Origin: Odontocerum albicorne
Taxonomy: Eukaryota; Arthropoda; Insecta; Trichoptera; Odontoceridae
Length of the DNA: 64,000 nucleotides
Direction of reading: 5' to 3'
Assembly (NCBI GenBank): GCA_949825065.1
Contig: OX463849.1
Coordinates: 38,531,852 to 38,595,851 of the forward strand
Below the pieces are notes generated by a model that was given only the letters and a program-made list of their open reading frames with translations, was not told the origin of the DNA and did not search any database. The position numbers and the translations under genes were made by a program. Positions 11,725 to 26,900 of the stretch are shown here, piece after piece (position 1 is the first letter of the stretch; every line of letters starts with the position of its first letter).

Positions 11725-11730
11725 TTTATT
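11725..11730 (-). terminator. Candidate PERK polyadenylation signal
   Basis: AATAAA on the minus strand (TTTATT on the plus strand), about 62 bp past the PERK stop codon. It is the nearest canonical signal, but AT-rich DNA supplies others further on. Confidence 0.4.
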
Positions 11731-11791
11731 GGAAAAATGCTTTAGCTGAGAATCTAAAACAGCCTCAAAAATGAAATGGTTCATTCCCATT

Positions 11792-11956
11792 TCAATTAGA
11801 CGATGTGGATGAAGAAGAATGATGCGAATGCCTGGGTGGCAGACAGAAGTGATAGCGATGATCGGTACGATGCAACAGTGGAGCACGGGCCCTTACTCCC
11901 AGAGTGCTGGGTCGCTGCTCTGGTTTCGGAGACAACATGAGTCGTAACAAAGAATA
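11792..11956 (-). CDS. PEK: PERK exon 15 (terminal)
   Basis: Acceptor TTTTTCCAG, phase 0. It encodes the last kinase helix ([17 protein letters not shown], with the conserved Arg) and a short basic, His/Ser-rich tail ending SSSSTSSN before TGA. Confidence 0.93.
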   Translation of the reverse strand, partial: YSLLRLMLSPKPEQRPSTLGVRARAPLLHRTDHRYHFCLPPRHSHHSSSSTSSN

Positions 11957-14900
11957 CTGGAAAAATAAATTCAATTATATATTATGATAAAATAAAATTA
12001 AAATTGATTCAAAATTATCAAAAACAATACTTAGATAAATGAAAAAGGCATCTAGATGAATACTGTTATTATAGGTCGGAGACTGGTCTAACGATTTGCA
12101 TTCATGCTAAGTAAGCAGATGTGCCAGGTTTGATTCCTGGCGGATTCACTTGAGACTTTACTCTTAGGCCTCGGCAACACAGATAGGAGACTCGCTTGGT
12201 GCTTAGAGCTACGCTGCGAGCTAGGTGACATATCCTAGTGAACTAACGCACCGCATACTATCGCAATAGCCACACTGCACGCTTCACACCACGCTACGTG
12301 ACAATTAGTCACCTACTGAGTCTCCTAGCGAACAGACGTGTTGGTTAATTTTATTGTATCACCAAAAGATTTTACAAGATGGAGGAAGTTTTAATAGCAG
12401 CTGTGTATAAAAGGGAGTCTTTGTGGAACCCATCGAGCAAATGTACTTATATTTATTTATTTTTACTTATATTTATTTATGTACTTGTACTTATATTTTT
12501 TTTTTTTTGGAAATGAGGCGGTCGCATATGAGACCTGTGCCCATTTCAGGGGTCATGTCAGTGGCCGCAAAAGTGGCCAATGAATGTTTAGGTAATAATA
12601 TCTTAGTTTAGGTTGTATTAGGAAATAAAATTCTTATATGAGATATAATGAATGGTGATTTACTTATAATACCTATTTGACAATAAATTGACCGAATGTT
12701 TATATCGTTGCTACTAAACATGGAGCTAACTTCACGACGATCCATCTTTAACCCTTCCCTTACGGTGATAAAAATGAAACGCATGTTCCGGTGTTGGGTA
12801 GTGAGTACGCCATAAAAAATTAACGATTTTAAATCGGAAAAATAAGAACATTCATAGATAATCCCCTTAATTAATTATAATTGAAGTTAAAAATTATAAT
12901 AATTGAGATTTATTTGCTGAAAACATTAAAAAACCATCTGGCAACGCTCACGGAACGGGCGTAGATCTAGTCTCGTTGCCAGCTCAACAGCTACTGCGGC
13001 GCGGCAGGGTTGGTGGCTAACTCGGGTGGAGCTTACACTTGCGAGGTTGAGACAATTGCGCTCCTCGCTATTCAGTGACGTATGCAAAAGTGAGATGCGA
13101 ATATAGTGTCGCGCTTCCCGCATACTTTTCACCTATCGTCAAGACCCAAGGTCAAGGCACTCACAGCGTTAAAATGCGAATTTGTTTCCAATATTCAGAA
13201 AATACTTATGATGTAGTCGATAAATTCTGATTATTATTAATATTATTTTTTAAATCAATGCGTAAATATATTATGGAGGAATACCTTAAATCTTAACCTT
13301 GTATTTATTATATTTATAGAGATATTGATGGTTATTTGAAACAACGTGAAGAAGATACCCAACACCGGGAAGGAAAGGTTAATAAGACCTCTGCCCGTCC
13401 ACTATATTTGCCAATTTGACATTTGTGTTACTTAAAAACGTTTCATTAAGAAAATGAATCCTTATAAGTATAACCATAAGGGTGAGCGCATATGCGACCG
13501 ATTTCTGCTTATGCCCGTTAAAGGATTAAGGAGTAATATCCAAGAATACCCATTGAAAAAAATGTAAGATAGATGATGATTTACCAATATTACATTAATT
13601 TTATGTGTGAAAGTGATTGAATTATCATTAAACAGCAGTTTTGAAGATTTACACTACTAGACAAGTTGACAAAGATTTGTTGAGTGAGTATACATTACAC
13701 ATCGATCAATAAGTCCCGGAACTAACTACTAAAACATTTATTTGCCAAAATTCTTCTTTATTCATCATTGTCACATACCGATGCAAAAACTCCTGTTTAT
13801 TTTGCGTAAACAGTGCCAAACAGTGCTCTGAATCATCGATGCGTTGATGTTTCTGTTCCATTGTGAGCAAACGCGGCACCCATTTCGAAAAAAACTTTTT
13901 CATGACCAAATGTTCATGCAAAATAGTGTAAACACTACCAAATGATATCTTCAGGATGTCAGCTATCTCACGCAACTTTACTTTGCGATTTTGAGTTTTT
14001 TTTTTATATTTTCTGGTGTAACAGCCTCATTTGGAAGACCAGAGCGTTCAGCATCAATTGTGTCTGTACGACCGCGTTTGAAATCAGCATACCACCGACA
14101 AATGGTTGTTTTCGACGGAGCAGAGCCCGGATAACACTTTTCAAGCCATCTCCGAGTTTGAACGGTATTTTTTCCCATTAAAAAGCAATGTTTTATCAAC
14201 ACACAAAATTCGGTTTTTTCCATTGTTTTGAAAATAGCAAAAGTAGCGTCACTAAAACCACTGTAACTCAATGACACAAAGTCGGAATGTCATGAAAGTT
14301 TGACACGTAACTTCTAAAGGTTGGTACTAACTGAGAATGGTATGGATTTGTTATTAGAGGCGCCATCCGTTGGTTAGTCCCGGGACTTATTGAATGATGT
14401 GTTATATAGTTTATTTGTTCAAGATATATGTCACAGAGACTGATAAAAAACTATTAATGTACCTCTTGAGGGAAATTGGTGTCAAAGCCCTTAGGGAAGC
14501 GGTGCTCCCTGATGGCTTTAAGTGCCATAATCCTCTCCATCTCGGTGCCAAAGGGGATAAGCAGCTCCGCCAACACTAGACCCAGGGACCAGATGTCTAC
14601 CTTGTAGCCATGAGCCTCACCTCGCAGCTGCTCTGGAGACATGTATAGATGTGTGCCTACAAATTAAAACAAAAATGTTAATTATACTGATTGAGGATTA
14701 CAAAAACCAGTAGATGACCCCAGAAAGAATGGAAAAAAGCAGGTGACACTGGAAATAGAGTTGGCAAGAGATTGTAGATATGTACTGGTGAGACTGCTCG
14801 AAAGGAGAAGGAAACGACAGTAATGACGACCTCCGAGATATGGTCTATTGGGTTTGATCTCAACAAAACCCAAAAAAGGTCTAAGTCCAGTTTTTCGCAT

Positions 14901-17900
14901 AAATACTTTTAACATCTTTCTGATTGGTAGCAAGAAAATTCCATAAGGCAACAAGCACACTGACATTTTTTTTTACCTCTTTTTGAAAGAATAAATATGA
15001 CCAAAATCATAAGTATCCTTATACCCCCGAATATTATGCGGGAAAAATATCTTTTTTATTCGAGGGGAGTAGCATAGCATTGGGTTCAAACCTGCAAATT
15101 TTCAAATTGTTTTTTAATTCCATTGTAGCGAAATTCCGATAAACGAGGGTATGTAAAGCGAGGTATGGGCATACATGGTATTGTAAATAAATTAAAAAAC
15201 GTAAGTCAAATATTTTAAAGATTTCAATCAGAAATAGAAGGATTTACAGAATAGAAGGATTTACAGGTGTTACAAACATCAACAGTAAGATGGAGGAGAG
15301 GCGATTGAGATGGTATGGGCACGTTGGACGCAGAGCACCCGATCACATTGTGAACGAGGCAATCTTCATGGATCTTCCTCGAATAACAACCAGAGGAAGA
15401 CCAAAGAATTCATGGGTGGTGCAAAAAGATAACCTGATGCAGAGGCACGGCCTGGGGGACATAGTCCGGTACAGAAGAGCATACAACCTGAGGACGAGGA
15501 GAACTGACCCCAACAGTCTTCGCAGATAGTGAGTTGGGATGGAGCCAGGGAGAAGAATCAGAAATAGAAGGATTAGGAGATGGAAATAAAAAATTATGGA
15601 ACAATAAATTACATTGTAATTTGTTGAATCAAACACTGTTTATTTAAACAAATTACAATGTCTTTAAACCTCCACAATGTTAATGCATTAACTATAAATA
15701 ATATATGAACAATAACAGTTGACTTACCAACATGTTTGGTGTGCTTATCATGAGCCACGTCTGGCATACCTAAGATTGGACTTCTTGCTGGTTCTGTCCC
15801 CATTGTTAAAGGATCGGTCATCGCAGTCACTAGACCAAAGTCCCCAATTTTAATTCTCCCATCGATGGAGAAGAATATGTTACTTGGTTTTAAATCTCTG
15901 TGGATTAACCCTTGTAGGTGGACGTACTCAACTGCTTGAACGATTTGCTCAAATATTGACACTACCTGAAATAATACATATTGGAAAAGTTATTTAGTTG
16001 TCAAATTTACATAATAAATAAAGTATTGAATGCTTTGTATTGTCGTCGTCATTGCTGGGCCTCGTAGTCGAGGATACCCTCGCCACTCCAACGTCAATCT
16101 TGAGCTGCTCTTACACGTCGATCATGTGATATTCTATGAGAAAACAGCCCAATCCTAGATTTACACAAATATGTGGATCCTGCTACTTCGCCTGGCAATG
16201 TTGACCCGTGTTCGCAGCACGCTGACTGTTTCTCATACGTCTAGCCGTTGAGATGCCATAAGCCCGAGAACAGATGGCTCTCCATCCTCCACGGTCCTGA
16301 GCCACCTGCTCCCAGTCCTCGGGCGATCTGCACAGAGTCAACAACTCTCGCAGACTGTCCTGCTTGTCCTGTCACAGACTGAATGCTTTGAATATAATAG
16401 CATTGAATGGTTGTAGTTGTTTCTCTTAGGTTGAAAGTATAAAATATCTTGGCATTTTTGTTGATAAATTTCTTTGCTGGGATGTCCATTTAAACACAAA
16501 AACTAGAAAACTTGGATTTACTTTCCGTATGATTCAAAATGTGCTAAATAAAAATACTCTTAAATGTGTATATTTTGCTCTGTATCAAGGGGACTTTCTT
16601 ATGGTATAGCAGTTTGGGGATTGCACTTTAACACAGAAGTACAGGTTTCGCAAAAATTAATTATAAAAATAATAAATATACTTCCTGTCCAATATCCCAC
16701 AGCGGAACAGTAAAAGTCTGTTAATTAGAGCTATGATAATTCGTAATTTGAATCTTTCCCCATTTTCTAGGTCCCGAAATTAACTTTTCATAATAAATTC
16801 TACTGATAATTCGAAAAACTTCAAATTTCGTAATTCGTAATGATTTTAACCAAAAAGCATTTACAAATTAAAAAAATTTCAAGGAAATCACAGATCCACA
16901 TAGTAGCCGGTAAGTTCATGAATGCCGATTGTCAGTTCATCATTTTTAAACCGCTGCGATGCAAGCCATTTTTTTAAATTTTATTCTTATTACTTAAAAT
17001 CACTTGGTGCGAGATCAATGCAAAGGGCAGGTGCTCTAAAAAAATTCGCAACCGACTAACCGCTACGATCTTTTTTATGAATATTCATTCACCATTCTTG
17101 AAACAAACAACACCAGTAACGACAACACAGTTGCCTGTGAATTTCAGCAGCACTCTTATTTTTTTGCAAACCAAAATGAATCCCGGCACAAACCTTAGTT
17201 GGCGGGTATTATTTACTTTTGCACTATTATTTACTTTTGTAAATTATACACGGCACACTAAACTCACTGAGACAAAATGTCTGACACCAAGGTAGAGAAT
17301 GATATAAAGATACTGCACATATGTATTCCTGTTTCTCAACCTCAATCAGTGGTAATTTCAAATAGAAAACATGCCTCATAACTAGCTGAAATTTAAGCTT
17401 ATCTCCTTGAACATTTTATCTGTTTCTAAGCTTAAACATAGCTCTAACCAATCTATGAGTGTGGTTAACTCATATGGCTACAGTTTAACCCTTTCGCGAT
17501 TGTATCAAAAAATATATATTCCCAGAATTAACCCAATTATTTTCAAGGATACGGAAAATATTTCAAAGGTTTAATAATCAATTCAATCTTTATAGAAATT
17601 TGACATATTGTATTGAAATTTTCAATGATTGTTATAAATAAATAAAAGAACATTTTCTTAATGTTTTTATAATTTATCAGGATTCTTGGCTTAGTAGAAT
17701 TGCTAGTGATTCAAGTGATAACAATAATAAAAGGACAATTATATATAGCGCCGTTTAGAGAGCAGATTCACCTCAATGTATTGTGAAATCAATCATTGTA
17801 TTGAAAAACATCTGTAAGAACTTTACCATAACCACCTTAATCCACCTGAAATAAGCTGTGTATTCATCATAACATAAAAATTCTCACCTCGGTTTTACGA

Positions 17901-20900
17901 ACATCGGGGCATGTATTATCTCTCAGCCAGTCACGTAAACTTTCTGGTTTGCACAATTGCATTTGAATGTAAAGATACATTCGTCCTAATGGCTCCACCG
18001 GTTTTCTTGGTAAATTTTGTAAATCTAAAGAAAGATTCTTTCTATGTCCTCTTTTCTTTTTGTATTCTTGTGATTCATTTATGCACACAAACTTTGTTTC
18101 CTTCACATTTGCTGTAGACTTACTGTGATTATCTCTTGATTTTACTTGGAAATCTGAGTCAGAAATTGATATAATACTATCTCCTGCTTTAGACTTGTTC
18201 GTAGTTTTATCTGGTTCAGCAAAAACAACAAAAGAGTCTTCATCATCATCGTCATCATTGTTTTTCATAAATGATTTACTATATTCATCGTCTTCTCTAC
18301 TGTACGATTTTGAATTGGAATTTTTAGAACTATTTCTTTTAAAACTTTTTTCGAAAACTACACTAAATGAATCGTTCATACTATAAGATCTTTGTCTACT
18401 AAAATCCAAACTTATTTGATTGTTAAAACAAATATTTTTGGTAATTTTACTGTCACATTCCTTCATCAAATCTGGTTGTATGCTAAGGCATACATTTTTG
18501 TTTTTTAAATCCACATTAAGAGATTTGTTATTATTGTTCAAATTGCTAATAGATGGTACTTTAGAATATGTTTCAGTGAAATCAATTTCTGTCTTCAATT
18601 CTCTGAAACAAAAATAGATAAATTTAAAAAAATTAAAACATATTTTTATAAGCTGTTTGCTTAACAAAATTAATTTCTAATTTACTTACATTTATTTTCA
18701 AATTGTATATTAAAAAATTAAGATTGAATAAAACACTTTTTTTATACACATATTAAATGTATTTTTCAAACAGAATTTTCTGTAATTTTGATAGCATTAC
18801 ATCTTTAAATTTTCATGAAACTTAAAAAATCTAATTTTAACCAGCAAAATTTACTACTGTAAATTATACATGGCAATTTAAATTGCATTTACAGTACCAG
18901 TTCTGAATTCATATATTACAGTAATCATTTTTAGAATGCAACTGAGAAAAGTGTAGTTGGACCAAGTAAACTAAATTTTGAAAGGAAAGGTAAACAGTGT
19001 GATGGTATATATGTATGTATATATTTTTTTCTCACTGAATTGGGAATTAATGAAAAATATATACAGTGAAACCCCGTTTTTACGTGCCCGGAATTCACGT
19101 TTTCCCGCTATTTGCTTTAAATTTTTACAATCCCGTTTTATTTTAGTACATTTAGTACCCGCTTTTACATTTTTGTTTCCCGCAATTTACGTTTGAAATA
19201 TTTAAAATGCAAATCAATTTATAAACATATTTAATTGAATGCACAACAAGTTAAAATATTTCAAATGAATATTAGGAATCAGAAATACGTTGTTTCTATT
19301 TATAGACACGTGTGCACCTGCAGCGCACATGGTCAAGTTTACACGAGTCGTGTAATACGATGCAATTGGTGGGAAATTTTGCGAATCAGAGGCAGGCAGA
19401 CTGTATATTTGGTCAATCTGTGCTTGTGTTTTAAATGTGTCTATCGTGTACATACAATTTCAATTGTCATGTATTTCGTGTGTTAATTTACATTTTTTTC
19501 ATTTCTTTTAATTTTTCGTTGAATCCTTTCAAATAATGTCTCAGCAAAAAAAAAACATTATCGATTCAAGAGAAAAGGAAAATTCTCGAAAAAGTGAATA
19601 AACACGTTGGTTCACAATCGATTGAAAAAAGTTTTCCGATTTGCGTGATTATCTAAATAAAAAATAATTTTCAATTTTTTTTTCTAGCCCCGAATCTACG
19701 TTTTTCCTCTAATTACGTTTTTTTTATCAGTCCCTTCAAAAACGTACAAACGAGGTTTCACTGTAGATTAGTTATATTATATCAAAATGATTACCTCTCA
19801 AAGGGGTCTTCCCAACCTAGAGGCGGTTCTTCTAACCACGCATTGAAATATCTCACTATGTGACCGTGTTCCAACTTAGCCAGAGCTCTTACTTCCCTCA
19901 GCACTTTATCTCTTTTATCTTTTCTGAAAAAGCAAGTAATAACATTTTGTTATAAAATATCTGTAATAAATGATTAATGAATTAATCATCTAATTATAAA
20001 GAAAAAAAAATTGAGAGATCTGATGTATAGGGTCTTTCAAATTGAGCGGTTTTTTTAATTCTTGGATAAAACACAGATGGCGTCGCGAACTTGCCTGGGT
20101 CTTGTGAGATTTGAGAACTGTAATGTATGACATTTATAAAAATGGCAAATGCCACAGACATATGGACCCTGCTGAGCCGCCCGGCCATGTCGACGCATGC
20201 GCTGTGAGGCTTTTGTGTTTGGGTTTGCTCGCTCTGTTGGAAAGCGAAGCCGTGCCATGGAGTTTGTTTTAAGCGAGTGAGCCGTCACACACCAGCAAAC
20301 TCACTGGCCACACCGCTGCACTGAATCCGATGACACACTGAGGTGAGACGATCGGAGCACACCGGCATGTTGGGTCAAGATCATGTAAACAAACATTCAT
20401 TACAAGGCAAGTACTTGCATATATAAGCTAAAACCGAGATTTTCTTAAAAGTGTAAGTTCATAAGTTGTCATTCCTCACATAATAGCACAAGATACAGTG
20501 TAATACAATCAATCATCCAAGGAAAAATAAATATTAAAAGAGGTTGAAGATACCGCATCTCTTGGCTCAAGAGTACAACTCAACTGATTTGCTGCAAGCT
20601 CCAGACAAATTGAAGATATCCATGATACACCTCAGGATGAAGATGAGTGCAAGCCACTCCCAGAAGATCCATGTATTAATAGACAAACATTAAGTGATCC
20701 ACCATATTACAAGGCATTCAAACATGAAGATATTAATAAAATTAACAAGTCTGATGAAGATGTGACAAAGCCGGTCTATACTCAGAAAAACCAAAATCTA
20801 TCTAGTGAAATCTCTAGTATTCTCCATTGTACTCTATGGCAGTGCTCCGCAACCTTTTCTCACCTACGGCACACCAAAATTCTTCCTAGAATTCCACGGC

Positions 20901-23900
20901 ACACCAAAAGCTAAAATATATAGGTATTAAATTGATACACAAATTTTACAATATTTTTCTTTGTCTATGACTAATTTGGTGCGGCCATGGTGTGTACAAA
21001 GCACACTACGCAGTTTTCAACAGTTGGCACCATGCGCTGGGGGACCATTGAAAAATTATTTAGTTATAATAATTATTCTATATTACATTTTGAAAAATAG
21101 ACAATATTATGAAAAACAATGTGTCATTGTGTATTAAATACATAATGAAAAATTGTAAAATGACAAATGCATTGAATTTGACCGTGGCACACCTGTATCC
21201 GGCTCACGGCACACCAGTGTGCCACGGCACACCGGTTGCGGAGCACTGCTCTATGGAATGGAAACATGCAGAAAAAGGATTCTAACATACTTTGGGAATG
21301 TTGCCAGAAAGAATAATGAAAGTCTTGTGATCAACTGGCTCATTTTGAAATGCTTGCATGCATGAATAAGTGGAAAGTCTCCTACAAAATGGATGAACCA
21401 AATAATAAAGGACTTAACAAGATCCTCTTTAAATGCTGCAATCAGCATGGCCCAGGACTGGGAAGGATGGAAACAAATAGTGCACCAAGTTCCAAACATA
21501 GAGGACCCACGGCACATGATGTTTTGAAAAATAAATAAATGATGGAGTATAAAATTAATTTTAACAGTCGGTATACTCATTATTGCACAACAAAGATTCC
21601 TATTTGGTCCTTAGTTGACACATAGATTTAACATTTTTTACAAGCTGGATTAAATATTTTTTTGACAAAATTTAAAACTTATTTATTTTGCTTTTCTATA
21701 AATATAACCCAAATGAAAAACTCACTAATAAATTACTCAAAAAAAGATTTCAAAACTCACTTATAAGGTAAAGTAATCCTTTTGAGAGCATAACTGCAAT
21801 CATCTATTTTGTTCCTGGCTTCAAAGACAATGCCAAACCCTCCCCTACCGAGGCACTTGAGGGGGGTGAAATCATTGAGATAGCGACTACTGAACATAGA
21901 AGGGGTGCTCTCAAGAGATGGTGTGGCAGTTATAGAAGGTTGAGTGACTATATTAAGCACTGGACGTTCCACAACAACGTAATGCTGAAAATTATTGAAA
22001 TTTATATTTTACAGATTAAAAAGATATATATGATTTCTTATATAATATATGCAGTGATTTTACATTATCGAATTTAATATTCTATTCCAATATTCAATTT
22101 CATATAAGTTTATGTAAATTTGTATCAAAATTTTATATGTACTTAAAATTGAGTCCTGCATTTGTGTAGATTTGAAAGAAGACTAACAAAACAAATATAT
22201 TGTGCAGATGTGAATGGAAGGAGTGTGAGAGGAAGCTAGAATGATTGGAGCATGTGAATAATATTGTGAAAGAAGAAAATGTAGAAAGTACGTATGTATG
22301 TATGTATCAGGTGTACAAATAAGCCGCCGCCACCAGTAAGTTATGGTTAAAATTGTCAGATGTAAAACGTCATTGTCGTAAGGTTGGACATTGTCAACAA
22401 CATAACCTTGAAATATTTGTGAATTTTTATCAGTATAATATATTCTTTTGTGTGCGAAAATGTCAAGTTTTGAGCCGAATAAGCGTCATTTGCGGGAACC
22501 CTTGATTTACTTCTTCAATTTGAAGAAATTTGCAGCTGAGGCGCATCGATTCCTTGTCGAAGCATATGGTGAGGCTGCCTTAAGTGAGAGAAGTTGTCGT
22601 GAGTGGTTTCAAAAGTTTAAGAACAGTGAATTTGACATCCAAGACAAAGAACGTAGCGGAAGGCCGAAAGTGTACGAAGACGCGGAATTGGAAGTATTAT
22701 TGGATCAAGATTCGTGCACTTACATTAGGAATGACTCAACAAGCAATTTCACATTGGTTGAAATTATTGGGAATGATTCAAAAACAAGAAAATTGGGTTC
22801 CATATGAACTGACACCGAGAAACGTTGAACGTCGATTTTCCACATGTGAAATGCTGCTTGCCAGGCATAAACGAAAGGGTTTTCTGCACCGTATAGTCAC
22901 TGGTGATGAACAATGGATCCACTATGATAATCCAAAAAGGAAGAAATCATGGGGACCCCCTGGCCATGCTTCAACATCTACGGCTAAGCCAAATATTCAT
23001 GGGAAAAAACTTTTGTTGTGTATTTGGTGGGATCAGTTGTGTATTTGGTGGGATCTGTCGTGTATTATGAGTTGCTCAAACCAAACTAAACCATTGCTAA
23101 CGAACACAATTGATGAGATTGAGTCGAGCACTCAAGGAAAAGCGTGCCCACTACTACTCCAGACACGACAAAATTATTCTCCTGCATGATAATGCTCGTC
23201 TACATGTTGCGGCGTCGGTCAAAACCTATTTGGAAACACTCAATTGGGAAGTTTTATCCCACCCGCCGTATTCACCAGACATTGTTCCTTCTGATTTCCA
23301 CTTGTTTCGATCGATGACACATGGCCTGTCTGAGCAGCACTTCACATCATATGAAGATACCAAAAATTGGGTTCGTGGATAGCCTCAAAAGATGAAGCAT
23401 TCTTCCGACGCGGTATCCGTATGTTGCCAGAAAGATGGGAAAAAGTAGTGGCAAGCGATGGGCAATACTTCGAATAAAACATGAGGTTCCGTTCTTTCAC
23501 AATAAATGTCCAATTTTTTATTAAAAAACGGCGAAAGCTTATTTGTACACCTAATAACTTCCGCATTTTTTGTGTATCTGTTATTTCTAACTTTATAAAT
23601 TAGTAAATATTCTTTCTCTCTTATGAAACTTTAATTCTGAGATAAAATTTAAGTGGCGCAAACTTTAATTATTCATAAGATTTTATTAAACTAAATTTAT
23701 AAGATTTGTTTTTAATAATTTATATTACAAATATTCAAAATAATGACAGTCAAGAAAAATACATACCCTGTGAATTTCAGGTGATGAGAATCTTCTCCTA
23801 AAATGATGAGATAGTAAATTAACACAAACTGCTGTACTGATGGCAATAATTGAAACCTCTTTCCTAAAAAACAAAAAAACAAAACTGTGAATTATAAAAG

Positions 23901-26900
23901 AACAAACAAATATTAAAAAAAAACATTTTGTAAATCTTAGAAAGTATGAAAAAATAACTAGTTGGTAGGTTATTATGTCGAAGAACATATCATCATATCA
24001 AATAAAGAATTGGGGAGTTGTCCAGGTCTTATGTCTGTGGAGGCAAAATATCTTCTGGATTGTATGTTAGCACTGGAAATATCACAATGTTAAGATAACT
24101 TCTGTTAAAATCTGATTATATTACAATAAACAATACCTAGTCATCGAAATAATTATATTTAGATGACTAGGTATTGTTTATTTTATTTGCTGATCCACAG
24201 CAACATACAAATAATGTGAAAAAAAATTGAATTTTAAGTATTTTGTACACCTAAACATGACAGAATCATCGGTATTCTTAGAAGGCTCTCGGCCTAGTAA
24301 GAAGCCGATAATGCTTATATTTTACGAGTATTGTTGCCATATTTGATAAGGGGAGAGCGAGGAGTGAGAAACTTTAGGAGGTCTCTAACATAGGCATGTG
24401 AGTGAATGACTGATACAAAAATTGTGAGATGAGATTTGTTGGAACTGATTTTGGTGAAGTTGTCGAGAGTGTGATGCTGTTGGAATTGTATATGTGATAA
24501 CTTGAAATTAAAACATATGTAAGGATGTTATTTATAGTTAAGGCATTAACACATTTGTAATTTGTTTAGTTCAACACAGTTTATTCCAATTTATATAACG
24601 GTATAATTCTACCGGTTTCAAGGTTTTCACCTCATCATCAGGTGGCACAAACAAGACTATAGGGTTATACCGTTATATATAGTAGAATAAACAGTGTTGG
24701 GCTAAACAAATTACGTATGTAAAGATATAAATACAGAGAGTGAATGTTATAGTATTTAGGAAAAATATAAGAAATTTGTGATTAAGGAATAAGATCACTT
24801 TGTCCCAAGTCTTTTCTAGTTCAGTGATTCTTTATATCTACAAAATAGAGGGATTTTAGCATAGTTACGTACTTGTAATCTACTCTATTAAAATGATGTA
24901 TAGTGTATACATCCAATAAAATTATGTATAGTGAATAAAAAAAATTATAAATTATATATGTATTGCACATTTTATAATAATGGGTGTAATCCTCTGTCAT
25001 AAGGCATTGATGAAGAAATGTGATAGAAAAGAAAAGATAATGGTTAGAAATATTAAAACAAACATACCACCAATACCACAGTGAACGAGCCAACAAATCA
25101 ATGGGTTCATTCCCTGTCCACTCAATATCCTCTTCTTCAGGTCCCTCTATCTGCAGCAAGGGTTTCCCACTATCCCTATTGTTGTTGCTTTCTCCACCTT
25201 CAATCAAACTCTTGTTCATATCGCAGGTGGGATCCTCAAGTATCTTGATATCATAGTCTGTGTAAAGATAATATCCATTACCTGAAAATTAAACATTAAC
25301 CTGTACACCGCGTTAAAAATCAAATTCCACGAATCCTGTGCGCGGCACAATTTCGGCGTTTTTTAATTTCTAAGTTTAAACGCGTATTTTGTTTAGAACC
25401 ACTGATATTTGATTACACCACCAAGTAAACATGACATTCAAGTAATTTTCTGATAATAAATAATAGTAATTACTCTTAAGGAGACTCATTAAATAAAGGA
25501 GATAAACTAAACATTACGTAAAATACACAAAGGAATGCTACAGACCAGATCACAGGCGTTTGTGGTTCCCGCGAGGAACACGTTAAAACATAGAGTTCTT
25601 CTTATTTCGTATGGGAAGGCGCATCAACCAGTCTATAAATAATCTGATAAACCAATCAATTGCAAGTAAGAAAGGAACAATAACATATTCAGTAAAAGTC
25701 CATTATTTAAAACGACGATAATTCGTAATTTGAATTTTGGTAATTTTCTAGTTCCTAGGTAAGAAAAAAATGTGTATTAAGTAATTCGTAATGTTTTTCA
25801 GCAAAAAGCATTAATTCTAATAATTCAAAATTTTCTGGCTGGCAAACACTTTATAAATATCGAAATATCGTAAGTATGAAAAATTCCACCGAAAAATAAC
25901 AAAACGGTATAAAAAGGATATAATAAAATACAATTTCAACAGTTTTTGCATAAATGTTATTTTTAACCTTTTTATAAATTTGAAAATTTTCTCTCTTACG
26001 AAATCTTAATTCTCAGATGAAATTCAAGTAATACGAACTTTGATAACGTAAGTACGGGGTTTTAAGTATTCTCTTTATATAAATGATAACACACATTGTT
26101 TGTTTACACACGTAACATAAATATTTATGTTACGTGTTTAAACAAAAATAAATAACTTAATCTGTAATAAGTGACCATGGCAAAATCAAATATGTGACCA
26201 TTGTAATATTTTTTTTAAATTTGTACATGTCGTAAAAGTTGCATTGGCTACCTATGAAAAATAGTATGTATTTTCTTTTATTTATTTTAACCATTAAACG
26301 TGTTATTATGTCTCAATATTGCAGAAATATGTATAAAAACTTTATTTGACTAACATTATTTTTATACTCGTAGTAAGAATTAGTGTGGGATGGATGAAGT
26401 TTAGATCAATGACAGGGGATCAATGACAAGTTTAGATCAATGACATGTGATCCGAAAATGCCAGTAAAGTTAAAAGGAAAAGTATACCAAACGATTGTCA
26501 GACCCGCACTCCCCTATGGCTCCGAATGCTGGACGATGTATAACTCTTACTCTAGGCAACTAGAAACTGCTGAAATGCGCATGCTAAGATGGTTAGCTGG
26601 TGTGTCCCTAAGAGACAAAATAAAAAGCTCACGCATTCGTGGAAGCCTAGGTGTTACAGACATCAAAAGCAAAATGGAGGAGAGGCGATTGAGATGGTAT
26701 GGGCACGTTGGATGCAGAGCACCCGATCACATTGTGAACCAGGCAATCTCCATGGATCTTCCTCGAATAACAACCAGAGGAAGACCAAAGAAATCATGGG
26801 TGGTGCAAAAAGATAACCTGATGCAGAGGCACAGCCTGGGGGACGTAGTCCAGGACAGAAGAGCATACAACCTGAGGGCGAGGAGAGCTGACCCCAACAG

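Noticed and set aside
12165..12345. Possible hAT-like element with TAGGAGACTC in both arms
   Set aside because: The ends pair only in part (GCAACAC against CCAACAC) and the 8-bp flanks do not match.
12515..13530. Possible outer element with GGTCGCATATG in inverted arms around the family B MITE
   Set aside because: Only about 11 bp pair well and only the right side has TTAA; left as coincidence or strong decay.
17488..17760. Possible further TTAA MITE starting TTAACCCTTTCGCG
   Set aside because: No matching right end with TTAA was found, and a Ser/Asp-rich frame inside is too short to be taken as a piggyBac remnant.
24821..25219. 132-residue minus-strand frame as a separate gene
   Set aside because: Its first half is PERK exon 8; the rest is intron readthrough past the donor at 25067.
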